This document shows positions 8,285 through 18,602 of a stretch of DNA of 64,000 nt, one piece after another. The notes under the pieces were generated by a model, which was not told where the DNA came from, made no database searches, and saw only the letters and a list, made by a program, of their open reading frames with translations. The translations under genes and the position numbers were made by a program. The DNA comes from Microbacterium sp. W4I4 (GTDB lineage Bacteria > Actinomycetota > Actinomycetes > Actinomycetales > Microbacteriaceae), in contig NZ_JAUSXT010000001.1 in the NCBI RefSeq assembly GCF_030816235.1, forward strand, positions 496,001 through 560,000. Direction: 5' to 3'. Numbering within the stretch: position 1 is the stretch's first letter; the number at the start of each line of letters is the position of its first letter.

Positions 8285-8473
8285 ATGAAGAATCTGAGCT
8301 GGTTCCTGATCGGTGTGATCGGCGGGTTCGTCGCCGCGCACTTCATGAACAAGGACCCTCGTGGTCAGGAGATCTTCGCCGAGGTCGATGCGCGCATCTC
8401 GGAGTTCGCCGGCATCCTCGGCCAGGCGTACCGCCAGCAGGAGGCGCGCCTGTCGGACCCTGCAGACGACTGA
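8285..8473 (+). CDS. Small single-pass membrane protein, unknown function
   Basis: 62 residues. Residues 4-20 (LSWFLIGVIGGFVAAHF) make one membrane segment, followed by a charged helix that looks cytosolic (EIFAEVDARISEFAGILGQA). It recalls small YtxH-like actinobacterial proteins found between rpsD and alaS, but I do not recognise a function. It has its own leaderless promoter and a hairpin behind it, so it is probably a separate transcript. Confidence 0.75.
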   Translation: MKNLSWFLIGVIGGFVAAHFMNKDPRGQEIFAEVDARISEFAGILGQAYRQQEARLSDPADD

Positions 8474-8488
8474 CCACGATTTCGAATC

Positions 8489-8513
8489 GAGCCGCGTCCC
8501 GAGGACGCGGCTC
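8489..8513 (+). terminator. Possible terminator between the small gene and alaS
   Basis: Perfect 11-bp stem GAGCCGCGTCC with loop CGA, 16 bases after the small-gene stop and 28 bases before alaS. There is no T-tract. It could also shape the alaS leader. Confidence 0.5.
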
Positions 8514-8540
8514 CGCCACGCAAGGAAACCCACGAGCACT

Positions 8541-11201
8541 ATGAGAACTGCGGAGATCGCGCAGCGCTACCTCGATTACTTCGAGAAGAACGACCACCTC
8601 ATCGTCCCTTCGGCCTCTCTGGTCAGCGACGATCCGTCGTTGCTGTTCACGGTCGCCGGAATGGTGCCGATGATCCCGTATCTGACGGGTGTCGTTCCTG
8701 CGCCTCACCCCCGCATCGCGGACGTGCAGAAGTGCATCCGCACCAATGACATCGAAGAGGTCGGACGCACGGCGCGCCACGGCACGTTCTTCCAGATGCT
8801 CGGCAACTGGTCCTTCGGCGACTACTTCAAGGAAGGCGCGATCCGCTACGCGTGGGAGCTGCTGACGTCTTCCGAGTCCGACGGCGGACTCGGGTTCGAT
8901 GAGAAGGACCTCTGGGTCACGGTCTACGAGACCGATGACGAGGCGGAGTCCATCTGGCGCGACATCATCGGCCTCAAGCCCGAGCGCATCCAGCGCCTCG
9001 GCCGCGCCGACAACTACTGGAACACCGGTCAGCCCGGCCCTGGCGGACCGGACTCCGAGATCTTCTTCGACCGCGGTCCCGCGTACGGTCGCGACGGCGG
9101 TCCGGCCGTCGACGACAGCCGGTTCCTGGAGATCTGGAACCTCGTGTTCATGCAGGACTTCATCGACAACATCCGCGGCAAGACCGAGTTCGACATCACG
9201 GGCGAGCTGCCGATGAAGAACATCGACACCGGCATGGGCCTGGAGCGGGTCGCGTTCCTCAAGCAGGGCGTCGAGAACATGTACGAGACCGACCAGGTGC
9301 GCCCGGTGCTGGATCGCGCGGTCGAGCTCTCCGGCCGCACCTACGGCGCGGTGCACGAGGACGACGTGCGCTTCCGTGTGGTCGCCGATCACGTGCGCTC
9401 CTCGCTGATGCTGCTCTCCGACGGCATCCGCCCCTCCAACGAGGGTCGCGGCTACATCCTGCGCCGCCTGATGCGCCGCACGGTGCGCTCGATGCGCCTG
9501 CTCGGTGTCGATGCACCGTCGTTCCCCGAGCTCTTCGAGGCATCGCGCGACGCCATGAAGTCCTCGTACCCCGAGCTGGAGAAGGACTGGGGCGTGCTGT
9601 CCTCGGCTGCCTTCGCCGAGGAGGAGACGTTCCGTCGCACGCTCGCGCAGGGATCCACCATCCTCGATCTCGCGCTGAGCGAGACGAAGAAGAAGGGCGC
9701 GGCCACGCTGAGCGGCCCCGAGGCGTTCCTGCTGCACGACACGTACGGATTCCCGATCGACCTCACCCTCGAGGTCGCCGAGGAGGCCGGCCTGTCCGTC
9801 GACCGCACCGCGTTCGACTCGCTCATGACCGAGCAGCGCGAGCGCGCCAAGGCCGATGCCCGCAACCGCAAGCGCCAGCTGGCGGATGTCTCGGTGTACC
9901 GGCAGTTCCGCGCGCTCGGTGAGACCGGTTACCTGGGATACACCGACCTGCAGGCCGACTCCCGCATCCTCGGCATCATCGTCGACGGCGCACCCGTGCA
10001 GACGGCGTCCGAGGGCCAGGTGGCGGAGGTCATCCTCGCCGAGACCACTCTCTACGCGGAGTCCGGCGGCCAGGTCGCCGACAAGGGCACCATCGTCGGC
10101 ACCGGCTTCGAGCTGGACGTGCTGGACGTGCAGCGTCCGGTTCCCGGACTGATCAGTCACACCGTGCACGTCGCCTCGGGCGCCGTGGCGATCGACGACC
10201 GTGCGACCACCGTGGTGGATGCCGCCAACCGGCGCGCGGCTCGTCAGGCGCACTCGGCCACGCACCTCGTGCACGCCGCGCTGCGGGACACGCTCGGCCA
10301 GACGGCCACGCAGGCGGGTTCGCTGAACCGTGCGGGCTACATGCGCTTCGACTTCGCATGGTCGCAGCCGCTGTCGGCGGAGACCCGCACGGAGATCGAG
10401 GACATCGCCAATCGCGCCGTCAACGACGCGCTCGAGGTCACCACCCGCATCGTGTCGCTCGATGAGGCGAAGGAAGCCGGCGCCATGGCGCTGTTCGGCG
10501 AGAAGTACGGCGACGTCGTCCGCATGGTCGACATCGGCGGTCCCTGGTCTCGCGAGCTCTGCGCGGGCACGCACGTCTCCTCGAGCTCCGAGATCGGTCT
10601 CGTCAGCGTCGTCGGCGAATCGTCGGTCGGCGCGTCGAACCGCCGCATCGAGGCGCTCGTGGGTCAGGACGCGTTCCGCGAGCTCGCCGCGGAGCGAACG
10701 ATCGTCTCGCAGCTGTCCGCGGCACTGAAGGCGCCGCGCGACCAGCTGTCCTCGCGCATCGAAGAGCTGCAGGCGAATCTGAAGGCTGCCGAGAAGCGGA
10801 TCGCACGGTTCGAAGCCAAGGAGCGCGAGGGTCGGGTTCCCGCTCTCGCCGAGGGCGCGCGGATGGTCGGTGTCCACCGCGTCGCCGCGACGTCGCTGGG
10901 CGAAGTCGGCTCCGCGGATGACGTCCGCACCCTGGCGTTGAGCGTACGCGAGCGTCTCGGGTCGGACGCGGCCGTGGTGGCGTTCGGCGGCATCGTCGGC
11001 GGACGTCCGATCGTGGTCGTCGCGACGAACGACGCCGCCCGCGCGGTGGGTGCGAAGGCCGGTGCGCTGGTGCGCATCGCGGCCGGCGTGCTCGGCGGGG
11101 GCGGTGGCGGCAAGGACGACGTCGCACAGGGCGGCGGAACCGACGCCACGGCGCTGGACGCCGCGCTGGAGGCCATCGTCACGGAGCTCACGGCAGCGTG
11201 A
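8541..11201 (+). CDS. alaS: Alanyl-tRNA synthetase
   Basis: 886 residues, the usual length. The N-terminal class II catalytic core has RHGTFFQMLGNWSFGDYFK and GMGLERVAFL. The editing domain carries its zinc ligands in HSATHLVHAAL near residue 570 and CAGTH near 673. The C-terminal DHHA1-type domain ends with a run of six glycines and KDDVAQGGG. The ATG at 8541 gives the standard MRTAEIAQRYLDYF start. The stop overlaps ruvX (GTGA), so both belong to one transcript. Confidence 0.98.
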   Translation: MRTAEIAQRYLDYFEKNDHLIVPSASLVSDDPSLLFTVAGMVPMIPYLTGVVPAPHPRIADVQKCIRTNDIEEVGRTARHGTFFQMLGNWSFGDYFKEGAIRYAWELLTSSESDGGLGFDEKDLWVTVYETDDEAESIWRDIIGLKPERIQRLGRADNYWNTGQPGPGGPDSEIFFDRGPAYGRDGGPAVDDSRFLEIWNLVFMQDFIDNIRGKTEFDITGELPMKNIDTGMGLERVAFLKQGVENMYETDQVRPVLDRAVELSGRTYGAVHEDDVRFRVVADHVRSSLMLLSDGIRPSNEGRGYILRRLMRRTVRSMRLLGVDAPSFPELFEASRDAMKSSYPELEKDWGVLSSAAFAEEETFRRTLAQGSTILDLALSETKKKGAATLSGPEAFLLHDTYGFPIDLTLEVAEEAGLSVDRTAFDSLMTEQRERAKADARNRKRQLADVSVYRQFRALGETGYLGYTDLQADSRILGIIVDGAPVQTASEGQVAEVILAETTLYAESGGQVADKGTIVGTGFELDVLDVQRPVPGLISHTVHVASGAVAIDDRATTVVDAANRRAARQAHSATHLVHAALRDTLGQTATQAGSLNRAGYMRFDFAWSQPLSAETRTEIEDIANRAVNDALEVTTRIVSLDEAKEAGAMALFGEKYGDVVRMVDIGGPWSRELCAGTHVSSSSEIGLVSVVGESSVGASNRRIEALVGQDAFRELAAERTIVSQLSAALKAPRDQLSSRIEELQANLKAAEKRIARFEAKEREGRVPALAEGARMVGVHRVAATSLGEVGSADDVRTLALSVRERLGSDAAVVAFGGIVGGRPIVVVATNDAARAVGAKAGALVRIAAGVLGGGGGGKDDVAQGGGTDATALDAALEAIVTELTAA

Positions 11202-11680
11202 CCGGCTTCCGTCGCGGCACCCGGCTCGGCATCGACGTGGGGAAGGCGCGCGTCGGTGTGGCCCGGTGCGATCCGGACGGCATGCTCGCGGTTCCCGTGG
11301 AGACGGTGCCGCGCTCGGACGCCTCGATCGATCGCATCCAGCAGCTCGCGCAGGAGTGGGAGCCGCTGGAGATCATCGTCGGCCTGCCCGTGAACATGCG
11401 CGGCGAGGACACCCCCTCGACGACCGATGCGCGCGAATTCGCCGCGGCGATCGCCCGGCGCACCGGAGTCTCCGTGCGGATGGTGGACGAGCGGCTCAGC
11501 ACCGTCACGGCGCACGCGGCGCTGCGCTCTTCGGGGAGATCTCAGAAGAAGTCTCGTAGCATTGTCGACCAGGTGGCGGCGGTCGTGTTCCTGCAGCACG
11601 CCATCGACACCGAGAAGAGCACCGGTACCCCGGCCGGTGCGTTGATAGATTTCGATGAGGAGTCCGTCCACGATGACTGA
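11198..11680 (+). CDS. ruvX: Putative pre-16S rRNA nuclease, YqgF/RuvX family
   Basis: 160 residues with the RNase H-like fold: LGIDVGKARVGVARCDPDG at the start, LEIIVGLPVNMRGED, and MVDERLSTVTAHAALR. The acidic residues of the active site (D in GIDVG, E/D in VDERLS) are present. The family matures the 16S rRNA 5' end and was first named Holliday junction resolvase-like. The GTG start overlaps the alaS stop and the end overlaps mltG by 8 bases; alaS-ruvX-mltG is a standard actinobacterial order. Confidence 0.93.
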   Translation: MTGFRRGTRLGIDVGKARVGVARCDPDGMLAVPVETVPRSDASIDRIQQLAQEWEPLEIIVGLPVNMRGEDTPSTTDAREFAAAIARRTGVSVRMVDERLSTVTAHAALRSSGRSQKKSRSIVDQVAAVVFLQHAIDTEKSTGTPAGALIDFDEESVHDD

Positions 11681-13160
11681 CGCCGACGATTCCCCGCACC
11701 ACGACGGTCTGGGCCGTCTGTTCGACAACCTCCCGACCGCGGCGTCGAACCTCCCCGAGCGCTCAGCCCGCGAGGAGCCGGCACCCGGCTCGCGCCGTGC
11801 GCTGCGGGCAGCTCGGGAGAGCACGGAAGCCCCGAGCACGCAATCGGATGCCGCAGCCGACAAACCCACCAGCGCGTCCGAGCCTGCTGCTGCACCCGTG
11901 CCCGCCGGCGCACCCGTGCCCGCCGCTGCTCCCGCTTTCGCCCCCGTTCAGGCCGCACCCGCTGCGGCCGAGCCCGCAGTCGTGGGGGAGACCGCGGATG
12001 GACGATCCGCCGAAGGCGACCAGCTCGATGACCTGTTCGCCCCCGAGCGCCATCACAGCGCGCCGACCAGGAAGCGCGGTCGCGGCTGTCTGATCGGACT
12101 GATCATCGTGCTCGTGCTGCTGGGCGGCATCGCGGCCGGCGGTGCATGGGTCTACAACACCTACCAGACCAAGATCGACGATCTGATGGGCTGGGGCGAG
12201 CCGAAGGACTACGAGGCCGGACAGGCCACCGGCGAGGCCCTGGTGACCATCAGGAAGGGCGACACCGGCTCGCCGGTGTCGACTGCGCTGTTCAACGCGG
12301 GCGTGACGAAGACGAAGAGCGTCTTCTACGACTATCTCGTCGCCGAAGGCTCGGCGGCCACGTTCTACCCCGGCGTCTACAAGCTGCAGAAGAAGATGAC
12401 CGCAGCCGCGGCGTTGAAGGCTCTCGAGGAGCCCTCGAACCGCATGGAGAACACCGTGCGCATCAGCGAGGGCGGCACGGTCGCGTCCTCACTGCCGCAG
12501 ATCGTCGACGGCGTCGGCATCCCGCTGGCGGACCTGCAGGCGGCGATCAAGGACCCGACCGTCTACGGGGTGCAGGCGAAGACCCTCGAGGGATGGCTGT
12601 TCCCGGCGGTGTACACGTTCGATCCCGGTGCCACCGCGAAGGACGTCATCGCCCGCATGGTCGCCCGCACCCAGGAGTCGCTCGCGAAGGTCGGCGTCCC
12701 CGCGGACGATGCGCAGCGCGTGCTCGCGATCGCCTCCATCGTTCAGCGCGAGGGCCACACCGCCGACTTCGCCAAGGTCTCGCGCGTCATCGAGAACCGG
12801 CTCGACCCGGCCAACGACGAGACGCACGGCCTGCTGCAGATGGACTCGACCGCCCAGTACGGCTACGGACTCACGCACGAGGGCCCGGTCTCGTCCTGGC
12901 CCTGGGAGACGGTCAAGAACGACCAGAACCCGTGGAACACGTACCAGCACGCGGGTCTGCCGGCCTCGCCGATCTCGAACCCGAGCCACGCCGCGATCGA
13001 GGCGGCGTACAACCCCGTGGACGGCCCGTGGTTCTACTTCGTCACCGTGAACCTCGACACCGGCAAGACGGTCTTCTCCGCGACCTATGCGGAGCAGCAG
13101 GCCGCCGAGGCCGAGTACCGGAAGTGGTGCAAGGACAACCCGGACGGCGGATGCTACTGA
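11673..13160 (+). CDS. mltG: Endolytic murein transglycosylase
   Basis: 495 residues from the ATG at 11673, with GAGGAG at 11657-11662 upstream. The first 135 residues are cytosolic, acidic and rich in Ala/Pro (repeats of PVPAGAPVPAAAP type), then comes one membrane segment near 140-165 (CLIGLIIVLVLLGGIAAGGA) and the extracytoplasmic YceG domain. The catalytic glutamate lies in ASIVQREG near 358, and GLLQMDSTAQYGYG is family-typical. MltG cuts nascent glycan strands near the membrane and probably sets chain length. Length exceeds the E. coli protein because of the N-terminal extension, common in actinobacteria. Confidence 0.94.
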   Translation: MTDADDSPHHDGLGRLFDNLPTAASNLPERSAREEPAPGSRRALRAARESTEAPSTQSDAAADKPTSASEPAAAPVPAGAPVPAAAPAFAPVQAAPAAAEPAVVGETADGRSAEGDQLDDLFAPERHHSAPTRKRGRGCLIGLIIVLVLLGGIAAGGAWVYNTYQTKIDDLMGWGEPKDYEAGQATGEALVTIRKGDTGSPVSTALFNAGVTKTKSVFYDYLVAEGSAATFYPGVYKLQKKMTAAAALKALEEPSNRMENTVRISEGGTVASSLPQIVDGVGIPLADLQAAIKDPTVYGVQAKTLEGWLFPAVYTFDPGATAKDVIARMVARTQESLAKVGVPADDAQRVLAIASIVQREGHTADFAKVSRVIENRLDPANDETHGLLQMDSTAQYGYGLTHEGPVSSWPWETVKNDQNPWNTYQHAGLPASPISNPSHAAIEAAYNPVDGPWFYFVTVNLDTGKTVFSATYAEQQAAEAEYRKWCKDNPDGGCY

Positions 13161-13185
13161 TGGCGGGGGCCGCGGCGGTACGCAC

Positions 13186-14010
13186 ATGACGTCGGGCACC
13201 CGGCTCGCCGTCTGGGGCGACCCGATCGGCCACAGCAGATCGCCGGCCATCCATTCGGCCGCGTACCGCGTGCTCGGGCTCGACTGGCAGTACGACAGGC
13301 GCCGGGTCGACGAGCATGCTTTCGCGGACGCACTCGACGAGCGCGACGCCACCTGGCGCGGTCTCTCGCTGACGATGCCGCTCAAAGAGGTCGCGCATGC
13401 CGCGGCCGACGAGGTCGACCGTCACGCCGCGCTGACCGGCGCGGTCAACACGCTGCTGCTCGGCGACCGGCTTCAGGGGTTCAACACCGACGTGGGCGGC
13501 ATCGTCGACGCCTTCGCGCACGCGGGCGTCGATGAGGTCCGCCGTGTCCGCATCCTGGGGGCCGGGGCGACCGCGGCATCCGCTCTGGTCTCCGTCGGCG
13601 AACTCGGGGCGGAATCGGTGGAGGTGCGCGCCCGACGTCCCGAGGCCGTGCAGCGACTGCAGCGGATCGCCGCCGAGCTGGGCGTACGGGTCACGGCCGC
13701 GCCGTTCGGCGCGCCCGCGGACGACGTCGACGCGACGATCGCGACCCTGCCCAGCGGGACGGTGCTGGACGCCTCGGTGTCGGCGCCGCTGTCGGCATCC
13801 GGCGGTGTGCTGTTCGAAGCCGCCTACGCTCCCTGGCCCTCCGCTCTGGCCGCCGGCTGGACATCGGCCCCGGTGATCTCCGGGTTCGAGATGCTGCTGT
13901 ACCAGGCCGTGCGTCAGATCCGCATCTTCCTGTACGGCGACCAGGACCAGCCGCTGCCCGAGGAGGACGTCATCGTGGCGGTCATGCGGTCGGCGAGCAT
14001 GGAAGACTAG
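13186..14010 (+). CDS. aroE: Shikimate dehydrogenase
   Basis: 274 residues from the ATG at 13186. The shikimate pocket is seen in [26 protein letters not shown] and GAVNTLL, and the conserved GFNTDVGG follows. The NADP-binding loop is [12 protein letters not shown]. It reduces 3-dehydroshikimate. It starts the aroE-aroC-aroK-aroB run, 25 bases after mltG. The stop is TAG, rare in this window. Confidence 0.93.
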   Translation: MTSGTRLAVWGDPIGHSRSPAIHSAAYRVLGLDWQYDRRRVDEHAFADALDERDATWRGLSLTMPLKEVAHAAADEVDRHAALTGAVNTLLLGDRLQGFNTDVGGIVDAFAHAGVDEVRRVRILGAGATAASALVSVGELGAESVEVRARRPEAVQRLQRIAAELGVRVTAAPFGAPADDVDATIATLPSGTVLDASVSAPLSASGGVLFEAAYAPWPSALAAGWTSAPVISGFEMLLYQAVRQIRIFLYGDQDQPLPEEDVIVAVMRSASMED

Positions 14011-14014
14011 AGGC

Positions 14015-15244
14015 ATGCTCCGCGTGCTCACGGCCGGCGAATCCCACGGCCCCGAACTCATCGCCGTCATGGAGGGTCTTCCCTCCGGCGTCACGGTCAC
14101 CGCCGAGGCCATCCAGGCCGATCTTCAGCGACGCAAGCTCGGCTACGGGCGCGGCTCGCGGATGAAGTTCGAGCAGGACGAGCTGACGATCTCCGGCGGT
14201 GTCCGCCACGGGCGGAGCATGGGCAGCCCGATCGCGCTGCGCATCGGGAACACCGAGTGGCCGAAGTGGACCGAGGTGATGAGCCCGGCGCCCGCCGAGC
14301 TGACCGAGAAGTCCCGCGGACGCGGCGCGGCCCTGACCCGCCCGCGCCCGGGACACGCCGACCTGGTCGGAATGCAGAAGTACGACTTCGATGAGGCCCG
14401 TCCGATCCTCGAGCGCGCCAGCGCCCGCGAGACGGCGGCCCGCGTGGCACTCGGCGCCGTGGCCCGGTCGTTCCTCGCGGAGCTGGGCATCCGTCTGGTC
14501 AGCCACACCCTCTCGATCGGCCCGGTGCGGGTGCCCGACGGCTCACCGCTGCCGATGCCGGATGACGTCGACGCGCTGGATGCCGATCCGCTCCGGTGCT
14601 TCGACGCCGAGACCTCCGCACGGATGGTCGCCGAGGTCGACGACGCCCGCAAGGACGGTGACACGCTCGGCGGCATCGTCGAGGTGCTGGCCTACGGGCT
14701 TCCGCCGGGGGTGGGTTCGCACGTGCACTGGGACCGTCGCCTGGACGGCCGCCTGGCGCAGGCGCTGATGAGCATTCAGGCGATCAAGGGCGTCGAGGTC
14801 GGCGACGGCTTCGAGACGACCCGTCGCCGCGGATCGGCCGCTCACGACGAACTGTTCGCGACCGAGGACGGCATCACCCGCGCATCCGACCGCGCGGGCG
14901 GCACCGAGGGCGGAATGACCACCGGAACCGTGCTGCGCGTGCGCGCCGGCATGAAGCCGATCGCGACCGTTCCGCACTCGCTGCGCACGATCGATGTGGC
15001 CTCCGGTGAGACGGCGACCGCGCATCACCAGCGCTCGGACGTGTGCGCGGTGCCCGCTGCGGGCGTCGTGGCCGAGGCGATGGTGGCGATCGAGCTGACG
15101 AACTCGCTGCTCGAGAAGTTCGGCGGCGACAGCATCCGCGAGACCCGTCGCAACGTCGACGGCTACCTGGCGGGCATCCCTGAGACGCTGCGCACGGCGC
15201 CGGCGTCGGAGGCGGCGCTGCTCGCCCATGATGAGCTCTCCTGA
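14015..15244 (+). CDS. aroC: Chorismate synthase
   Basis: 409 residues. Family signatures are [20 protein letters not shown] near the start, [20 protein letters not shown], and [19 protein letters not shown]. It removes phosphate from EPSP using reduced FMN to give chorismate. It begins 4 bases after aroE and overlaps aroK by 17 bases. Chorismate feeds the trp genes 30 kb away. Confidence 0.97.
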   Translation: MLRVLTAGESHGPELIAVMEGLPSGVTVTAEAIQADLQRRKLGYGRGSRMKFEQDELTISGGVRHGRSMGSPIALRIGNTEWPKWTEVMSPAPAELTEKSRGRGAALTRPRPGHADLVGMQKYDFDEARPILERASARETAARVALGAVARSFLAELGIRLVSHTLSIGPVRVPDGSPLPMPDDVDALDADPLRCFDAETSARMVAEVDDARKDGDTLGGIVEVLAYGLPPGVGSHVHWDRRLDGRLAQALMSIQAIKGVEVGDGFETTRRRGSAAHDELFATEDGITRASDRAGGTEGGMTTGTVLRVRAGMKPIATVPHSLRTIDVASGETATAHHQRSDVCAVPAAGVVAEAMVAIELTNSLLEKFGGDSIRETRRNVDGYLAGIPETLRTAPASEAALLAHDELS

Positions 15245-15761
15245 GCGGTCCGAGACGCCGCTGACCCTGGTGCTCGTCGGCCCGATGGCCGCCGGCAAGA
15301 CGAGTGTGGGGCGTCGCGTCGCGCGCCTGCTCGAGGTGCCGTTCATCGACACCGACAAGCGGATCGCCGCGGAGCACGGACTGATCCCGCAGATCTTCGC
15401 GGAGCACGGCGAGCCGTACTTCCGTGCGCTGGAACGCCAAGCGGTCGCTGATGCCGTCTCCGAGGGCGGCGTCGTGTCGCTCGGCGGGGGAGCTGTGACG
15501 GATGCTGGGACGCGGGCACTGCTCGCGCAGCATCCGGTGGCATTCCTGACCGTGAGCGCGGAATCGGTCGCCCGTCGCATCACCGGTGCGGGACGCCCGC
15601 TGCTCGCGGGTGAGGGCGACCCTGTGGAACGTTGGCGGACGATCTTCGACGAGCGCCGCAGCTGGTACGAGGAGGTCGCGGATCTCACCGTCGACACCTC
15701 GCACCGGCCGATGGGCGTGCTCGCGGAGGAGATCGCCGCTTGGAGGAAGGAACTGGCATGA
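15228..15761 (+). CDS. aroK: Shikimate kinase
   Basis: 177 residues. P-loop [12 protein letters not shown], then FIDTDKRI (the shikimate-binding DxD region), SLGGGAVTD, and the lid arginine in [10 protein letters not shown] at 15228 and 15231 are both possible starts inside the aroC end; the first is used here. The stop overlaps the aroB start (ATGA). Confidence 0.95.
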   Translation: MMSSPERSETPLTLVLVGPMAAGKTSVGRRVARLLEVPFIDTDKRIAAEHGLIPQIFAEHGEPYFRALERQAVADAVSEGGVVSLGGGAVTDAGTRALLAQHPVAFLTVSAESVARRITGAGRPLLAGEGDPVERWRTIFDERRSWYEEVADLTVDTSHRPMGVLAEEIAAWRKELA

Positions 15762-16837
15762 GCACGAAGACCATCAGTGTGACGGGGCTGGCCGCGTACG
15801 ACATCACCGTCGGCCGGGGGATCCTCGACCAGGTGCAGGCCGCGCTGGCGCCCGAGGTGCGGAAGGTGCTCGTGGTCCACGCCCCGACGCTCGCGCTCCG
15901 TGCCGCCGAACTGCGCGACCGGCTGATGGCCGACGGTTCCCTGCAGGTGCTGCTCGCGGAGATCCCGGATGCCGAGGCGGGCAAGCGCATCGAGGTCGCG
16001 GCGTTCTGCTGGCAGATCATGGGCCAGGCCGACTTCACCCGCAGCGACGCCGTGATCGGCTACGGCGGCGGCTCCGTCACCGACGTCGCCGGCTTCGTGG
16101 CCGCCACCTGGCTGCGCGGCGTGCAGGTCGTGCAGGTGCCGACCACGGTGCTGGGCCTCGTGGATGCGTCCGTCGGCGGCAAGACCGGCGTGAACACCGC
16201 CGAGGGCAAGAACATGGTCGGCGCATTCTGGGCGCCGCGCGCCGTGATCGGCGATCTGGACGAACTGGGCAGCCTGAGCGCGAACGAGGCGACGGCGGGC
16301 TATGCGGAGGTCGTGAAGGCCGGCTTCATCTGGGCACCCGAGATCCTCGACATCATCGAAGCCGACCCGCAGCGCGCGGTGGACACCTCGTCCGACGAGT
16401 TCCGCCGCACCATCGAGCTCGCGATCGAGATGAAGGCGAAGGTCGTCTCGGACGACTTCCGCGAGGCGGGGCTGCGTGAGATCCTCAACTACGGCCACAC
16501 CCTCGGTCACGCGATCGAGCACGCCGAGCGCTACCAGTGGCGCCACGGCGCGGCGATCTCGATCGGCATGATGTACGCCGCCGAACTCTCCCGGCTGGCG
16601 GGCCGACTCTCGGATGCCGCGGTGGATCGTCACCGCAGCATCCTGGACCTGCTCGGGCTGCCGACGACCTACCGCGCCGGGGCGTGGCCGGCGCTGCTGT
16701 CGACCATGCAGCGCGACAAGAAGGCTCGGGGCGGGATGCTGCGCTTCATCCTGCTCGACGACATCGCCAAGCCGACCGTGCTGCAGGCTCCTGACGAGTC
16801 GCTGATGTTCGCCGCCTACCAGGAGATCGCGGGCTGA
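15758..16837 (+). CDS. aroB: 3-dehydroquinate synthase
   Basis: 359 residues from the ATG at 15758 that overlaps the aroK stop. NAD-binding GYGGGSVTDVAGFVAATWLRG, the metal-binding and substrate segments VGGKTGVNT and LNYGHTLGHAIEH are present. It cyclises DAHP to 3-dehydroquinate, the second step of the shikimate pathway. DAHP synthase and EPSP synthase (aroA) are not in this window. Confidence 0.96.
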   Translation: MSTKTISVTGLAAYDITVGRGILDQVQAALAPEVRKVLVVHAPTLALRAAELRDRLMADGSLQVLLAEIPDAEAGKRIEVAAFCWQIMGQADFTRSDAVIGYGGGSVTDVAGFVAATWLRGVQVVQVPTTVLGLVDASVGGKTGVNTAEGKNMVGAFWAPRAVIGDLDELGSLSANEATAGYAEVVKAGFIWAPEILDIIEADPQRAVDTSSDEFRRTIELAIEMKAKVVSDDFREAGLREILNYGHTLGHAIEHAERYQWRHGAAISIGMMYAAELSRLAGRLSDAAVDRHRSILDLLGLPTTYRAGAWPALLSTMQRDKKARGGMLRFILLDDIAKPTVLQAPDESLMFAAYQEIAG

Positions 16838-16843
16838 TACAGT
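16838..16843 (+). promoter_or_regulatory. -10 box TACAGT for the lipoprotein gene (leaderless)
   Basis: TACAGT begins right after the aroB stop and ends 6 bases before the ATG at 16850. Confidence 0.55.
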
Positions 16844-16849
16844 CCGGTC

Positions 16850-17314
16850 ATGCGCAGAGGCGGGATGCTGGCGACGGTGATCGTCGTGGGATCGATGCTG
16901 GTCGGATGCAGCGGCACGGGCGCGCCCGACGAGGGCGGGTTCGGTCTGGGCGCGCTGACAGCGGAGGACGCTCTGGCGGCGTTCGTGCGCGCCGGCGCCG
17001 CGCCGGAGCGACTGCGCGGCACGCTCACGGTTCGCGATGACGGATGCTTCACCTGGTCGGGCGAGTCCGGCGACGGCGCGTGGATCGTCTGGCCGGATGC
17101 GGCCGAGTCGGATCGTGACGATGGCGGCCGAGTGGTGCTGGACGGCGGGGAGGTCGTGTCCGACGGATCGGCACTCTCCGCGGAGGGGGCGCTGATCGCG
17201 CTCGCCGACCTGCCCGACGGCGGGAATCCGGACTCCTACTTCGGGGCGTACGGCGGATTCTGCGATGCGGGCTCCGAAGGCGTGATGCTGCTCACCGCGG
17301 TTGCGGCCGGCTGA
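16850..17314 (+). CDS. Small putative lipoprotein, unknown function
   Basis: 154 residues. The start [20 protein letters not shown] is a lipoprotein signal with lipobox LVGC, so Cys20 would be lipidated and the protein anchored outside the membrane. The mature part is acidic, with two further cysteines (GCFTW and GGFCDAG regions) that could form a disulfide. I do not recognise the domain. It sits between aroB and aroQ with its own leaderless promoter, so the link to the shikimate genes may be only positional. Confidence 0.75.
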   Translation: MRRGGMLATVIVVGSMLVGCSGTGAPDEGGFGLGALTAEDALAAFVRAGAAPERLRGTLTVRDDGCFTWSGESGDGAWIVWPDAAESDRDDGGRVVLDGGEVVSDGSALSAEGALIALADLPDGGNPDSYFGAYGGFCDAGSEGVMLLTAVAAG

Positions 17315-17333
17315 GCCGACAGGGGCTCGCTGG

Positions 17334-17339
17334 TAATGT
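17334..17339 (+). promoter_or_regulatory. -10 box TAATGT for aroQ (leaderless)
   Basis: TAATGT ends 7 bases before the GTG at 17347, and supports that start over the ATG at 17338, which overlaps the box. Confidence 0.5.
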
Positions 17340-17346
17340 GCGGAGC

Positions 17347-17802
17347 GTGTCCGCACCTCTTCGCCTCATGCTCCTGAACGGCCCGAACCTCAATCTGCTC
17401 GGCACCCGCGAGCCGGAGGTGTACGGCACCGCCACGCTGGCCGACGTCGAGCAGCTGACCGCGCAGACGGCGGCGGACCTCGGGTACGAGGTGCGTGCGC
17501 TGCAGAGCAACCACGAGGGTGCGCTGATCGATGCGATCCATGCCGCCCGCGAGGACTGCGCGGGCATCGTCATCAACCCGGGTGGGCTGACGCACACCTC
17601 GGTCGCGCTGCGCGATGCGCTCACCGGCGTGAGCCTGCCGTTCGCGGAGGTGCACATCTCGGACGTGTACGCCCGCGAGAAGTTCCGCCACTTCTCCTAC
17701 CTGGACGACGTGGCCGCCGTGCGGGTGGTGGGCAGGGGCGTCGACGGGTACGCCGAAGCCGTGCGCGCACTGGTCGCGTTCATCGGCGATCAGGACTCGT
17801 GA
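17347..17802 (+). CDS. aroQ: 3-dehydroquinate dehydratase, type II
   Basis: 151 residues from the GTG at 17347. [19 protein letters not shown] carries the catalytic tyrosine and the flexible-loop arginine; [17 protein letters not shown] and [14 protein letters not shown] (catalytic histidine) follow. It makes 3-dehydroshikimate and supplies AroE. Its stop overlaps the next gene (GTGA). Confidence 0.95.
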   Translation: MSAPLRLMLLNGPNLNLLGTREPEVYGTATLADVEQLTAQTAADLGYEVRALQSNHEGALIDAIHAAREDCAGIVINPGGLTHTSVALRDALTGVSLPFAEVHISDVYAREKFRHFSYLDDVAAVRVVGRGVDGYAEAVRALVAFIGDQDS

Positions 17803-18602
17803 TCGCATCCGCGGACCTGCATGAGGCCGGTCCCGCGATCGCGAACGGCACCGCGGTCCTGCTGCTGGCGGGATCCAGTGGACGGGTGGAGCGGGAGCGC
17901 GCGGAGCTGCTGGCCGTCACAGGAGCGCGGGTGCGCGCCATCCGCTGGTTCGGTGGGACCGGACAGCGTCCGACGCCTCACGAGGTGCCTCTCGAACTGT
18001 TCGCCGAGCAGATATCGTCGCTGCGACAGGATGCTGATCGCGTGGTGCTCTTCGGCACGTCCTTCGGCGCCGAAGCCGCCCTCGTGACGGCGAGTCGGTT
18101 CGCCGTCGACGGTGTCATCGCGGCCGCGCCCTCCTCTGTGGTCTGGGCCGGGACCGATGGGACATCATGGTCGTCGCACTGGACGCACGACGGAGTGCCG
18201 CTGCCGGCGGTGTCCTTCGATCCGACATGGATCCCGGCTGCGGAACCGCCGTCGTTCCTGCCGCTCTACGAAGCAAGTCTGCGCGTCGATGAGAACGCGA
18301 CCGCGGCTGCGCGGATCCGCGTCGAGGACATCACCGGCGAGGTGCTCCTGGTCGCCGCCGGAGATGACCAGGTCTGGCCGAGCATCTACTTCGCCGGCGC
18401 GATCGAGCATGTGCGGCGGGATGCCGGACTGAAGACGACCATCATCAGCCACCCGCAGGCCGGGCACCGGATGATCCTCCCTGGCGAGAAGGCGGTGAGC
18501 GGCGGGGTCTCGATGCGTCGCGGGGGCACCCCCGAAGCGGACGCCGAACTGGGTGCACGCGCCTGGCCGGAGATCCTCCGGATGCTTCAGACGGCGAGCT
18601 GA
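17799..18602 (+). CDS. Alpha/beta hydrolase resembling the BAAT C-terminal (acyl-CoA thioester hydrolase) family
   Basis: 267 residues. The nucleophile elbow is [14 protein letters not shown] (G-T-S-F-G), the acidic residue is likely in [11 protein letters not shown], and the histidine in HPQAGHRMI, giving a complete Ser-Asp-His triad in the BAAT-C order. Substrate unknown. It overlaps aroQ by 4 bases and so is co-translated with it. In M. tuberculosis the comparable slot between aroQ and efp holds pepQ, so this gene occupies a conserved position with a different product. Confidence 0.75.
   Translation: MIASADLHEAGPAIANGTAVLLLAGSSGRVERERAELLAVTGARVRAIRWFGGTGQRPTPHEVPLELFAEQISSLRQDADRVVLFGTSFGAEAALVTASRFAVDGVIAAAPSSVVWAGTDGTSWSSHWTHDGVPLPAVSFDPTWIPAAEPPSFLPLYEASLRVDENATAAARIRVEDITGEVLLVAAGDDQVWPSIYFAGAIEHVRRDAGLKTTIISHPQAGHRMILPGEKAVSGGVSMRRGGTPEADAELGARAWPEILRMLQTAS

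Noticed and set aside
8474..8540. T-box or other tRNA-sensing leader before alaS
   Set aside because: The 67-base gap holds only one 11-bp hairpin and lacks any T-box sequence.
8343..10877. 844-residue minus-strand open frame opposite alaS
   Set aside because: Same shadow effect; low-complexity composition, and alaS is certain.
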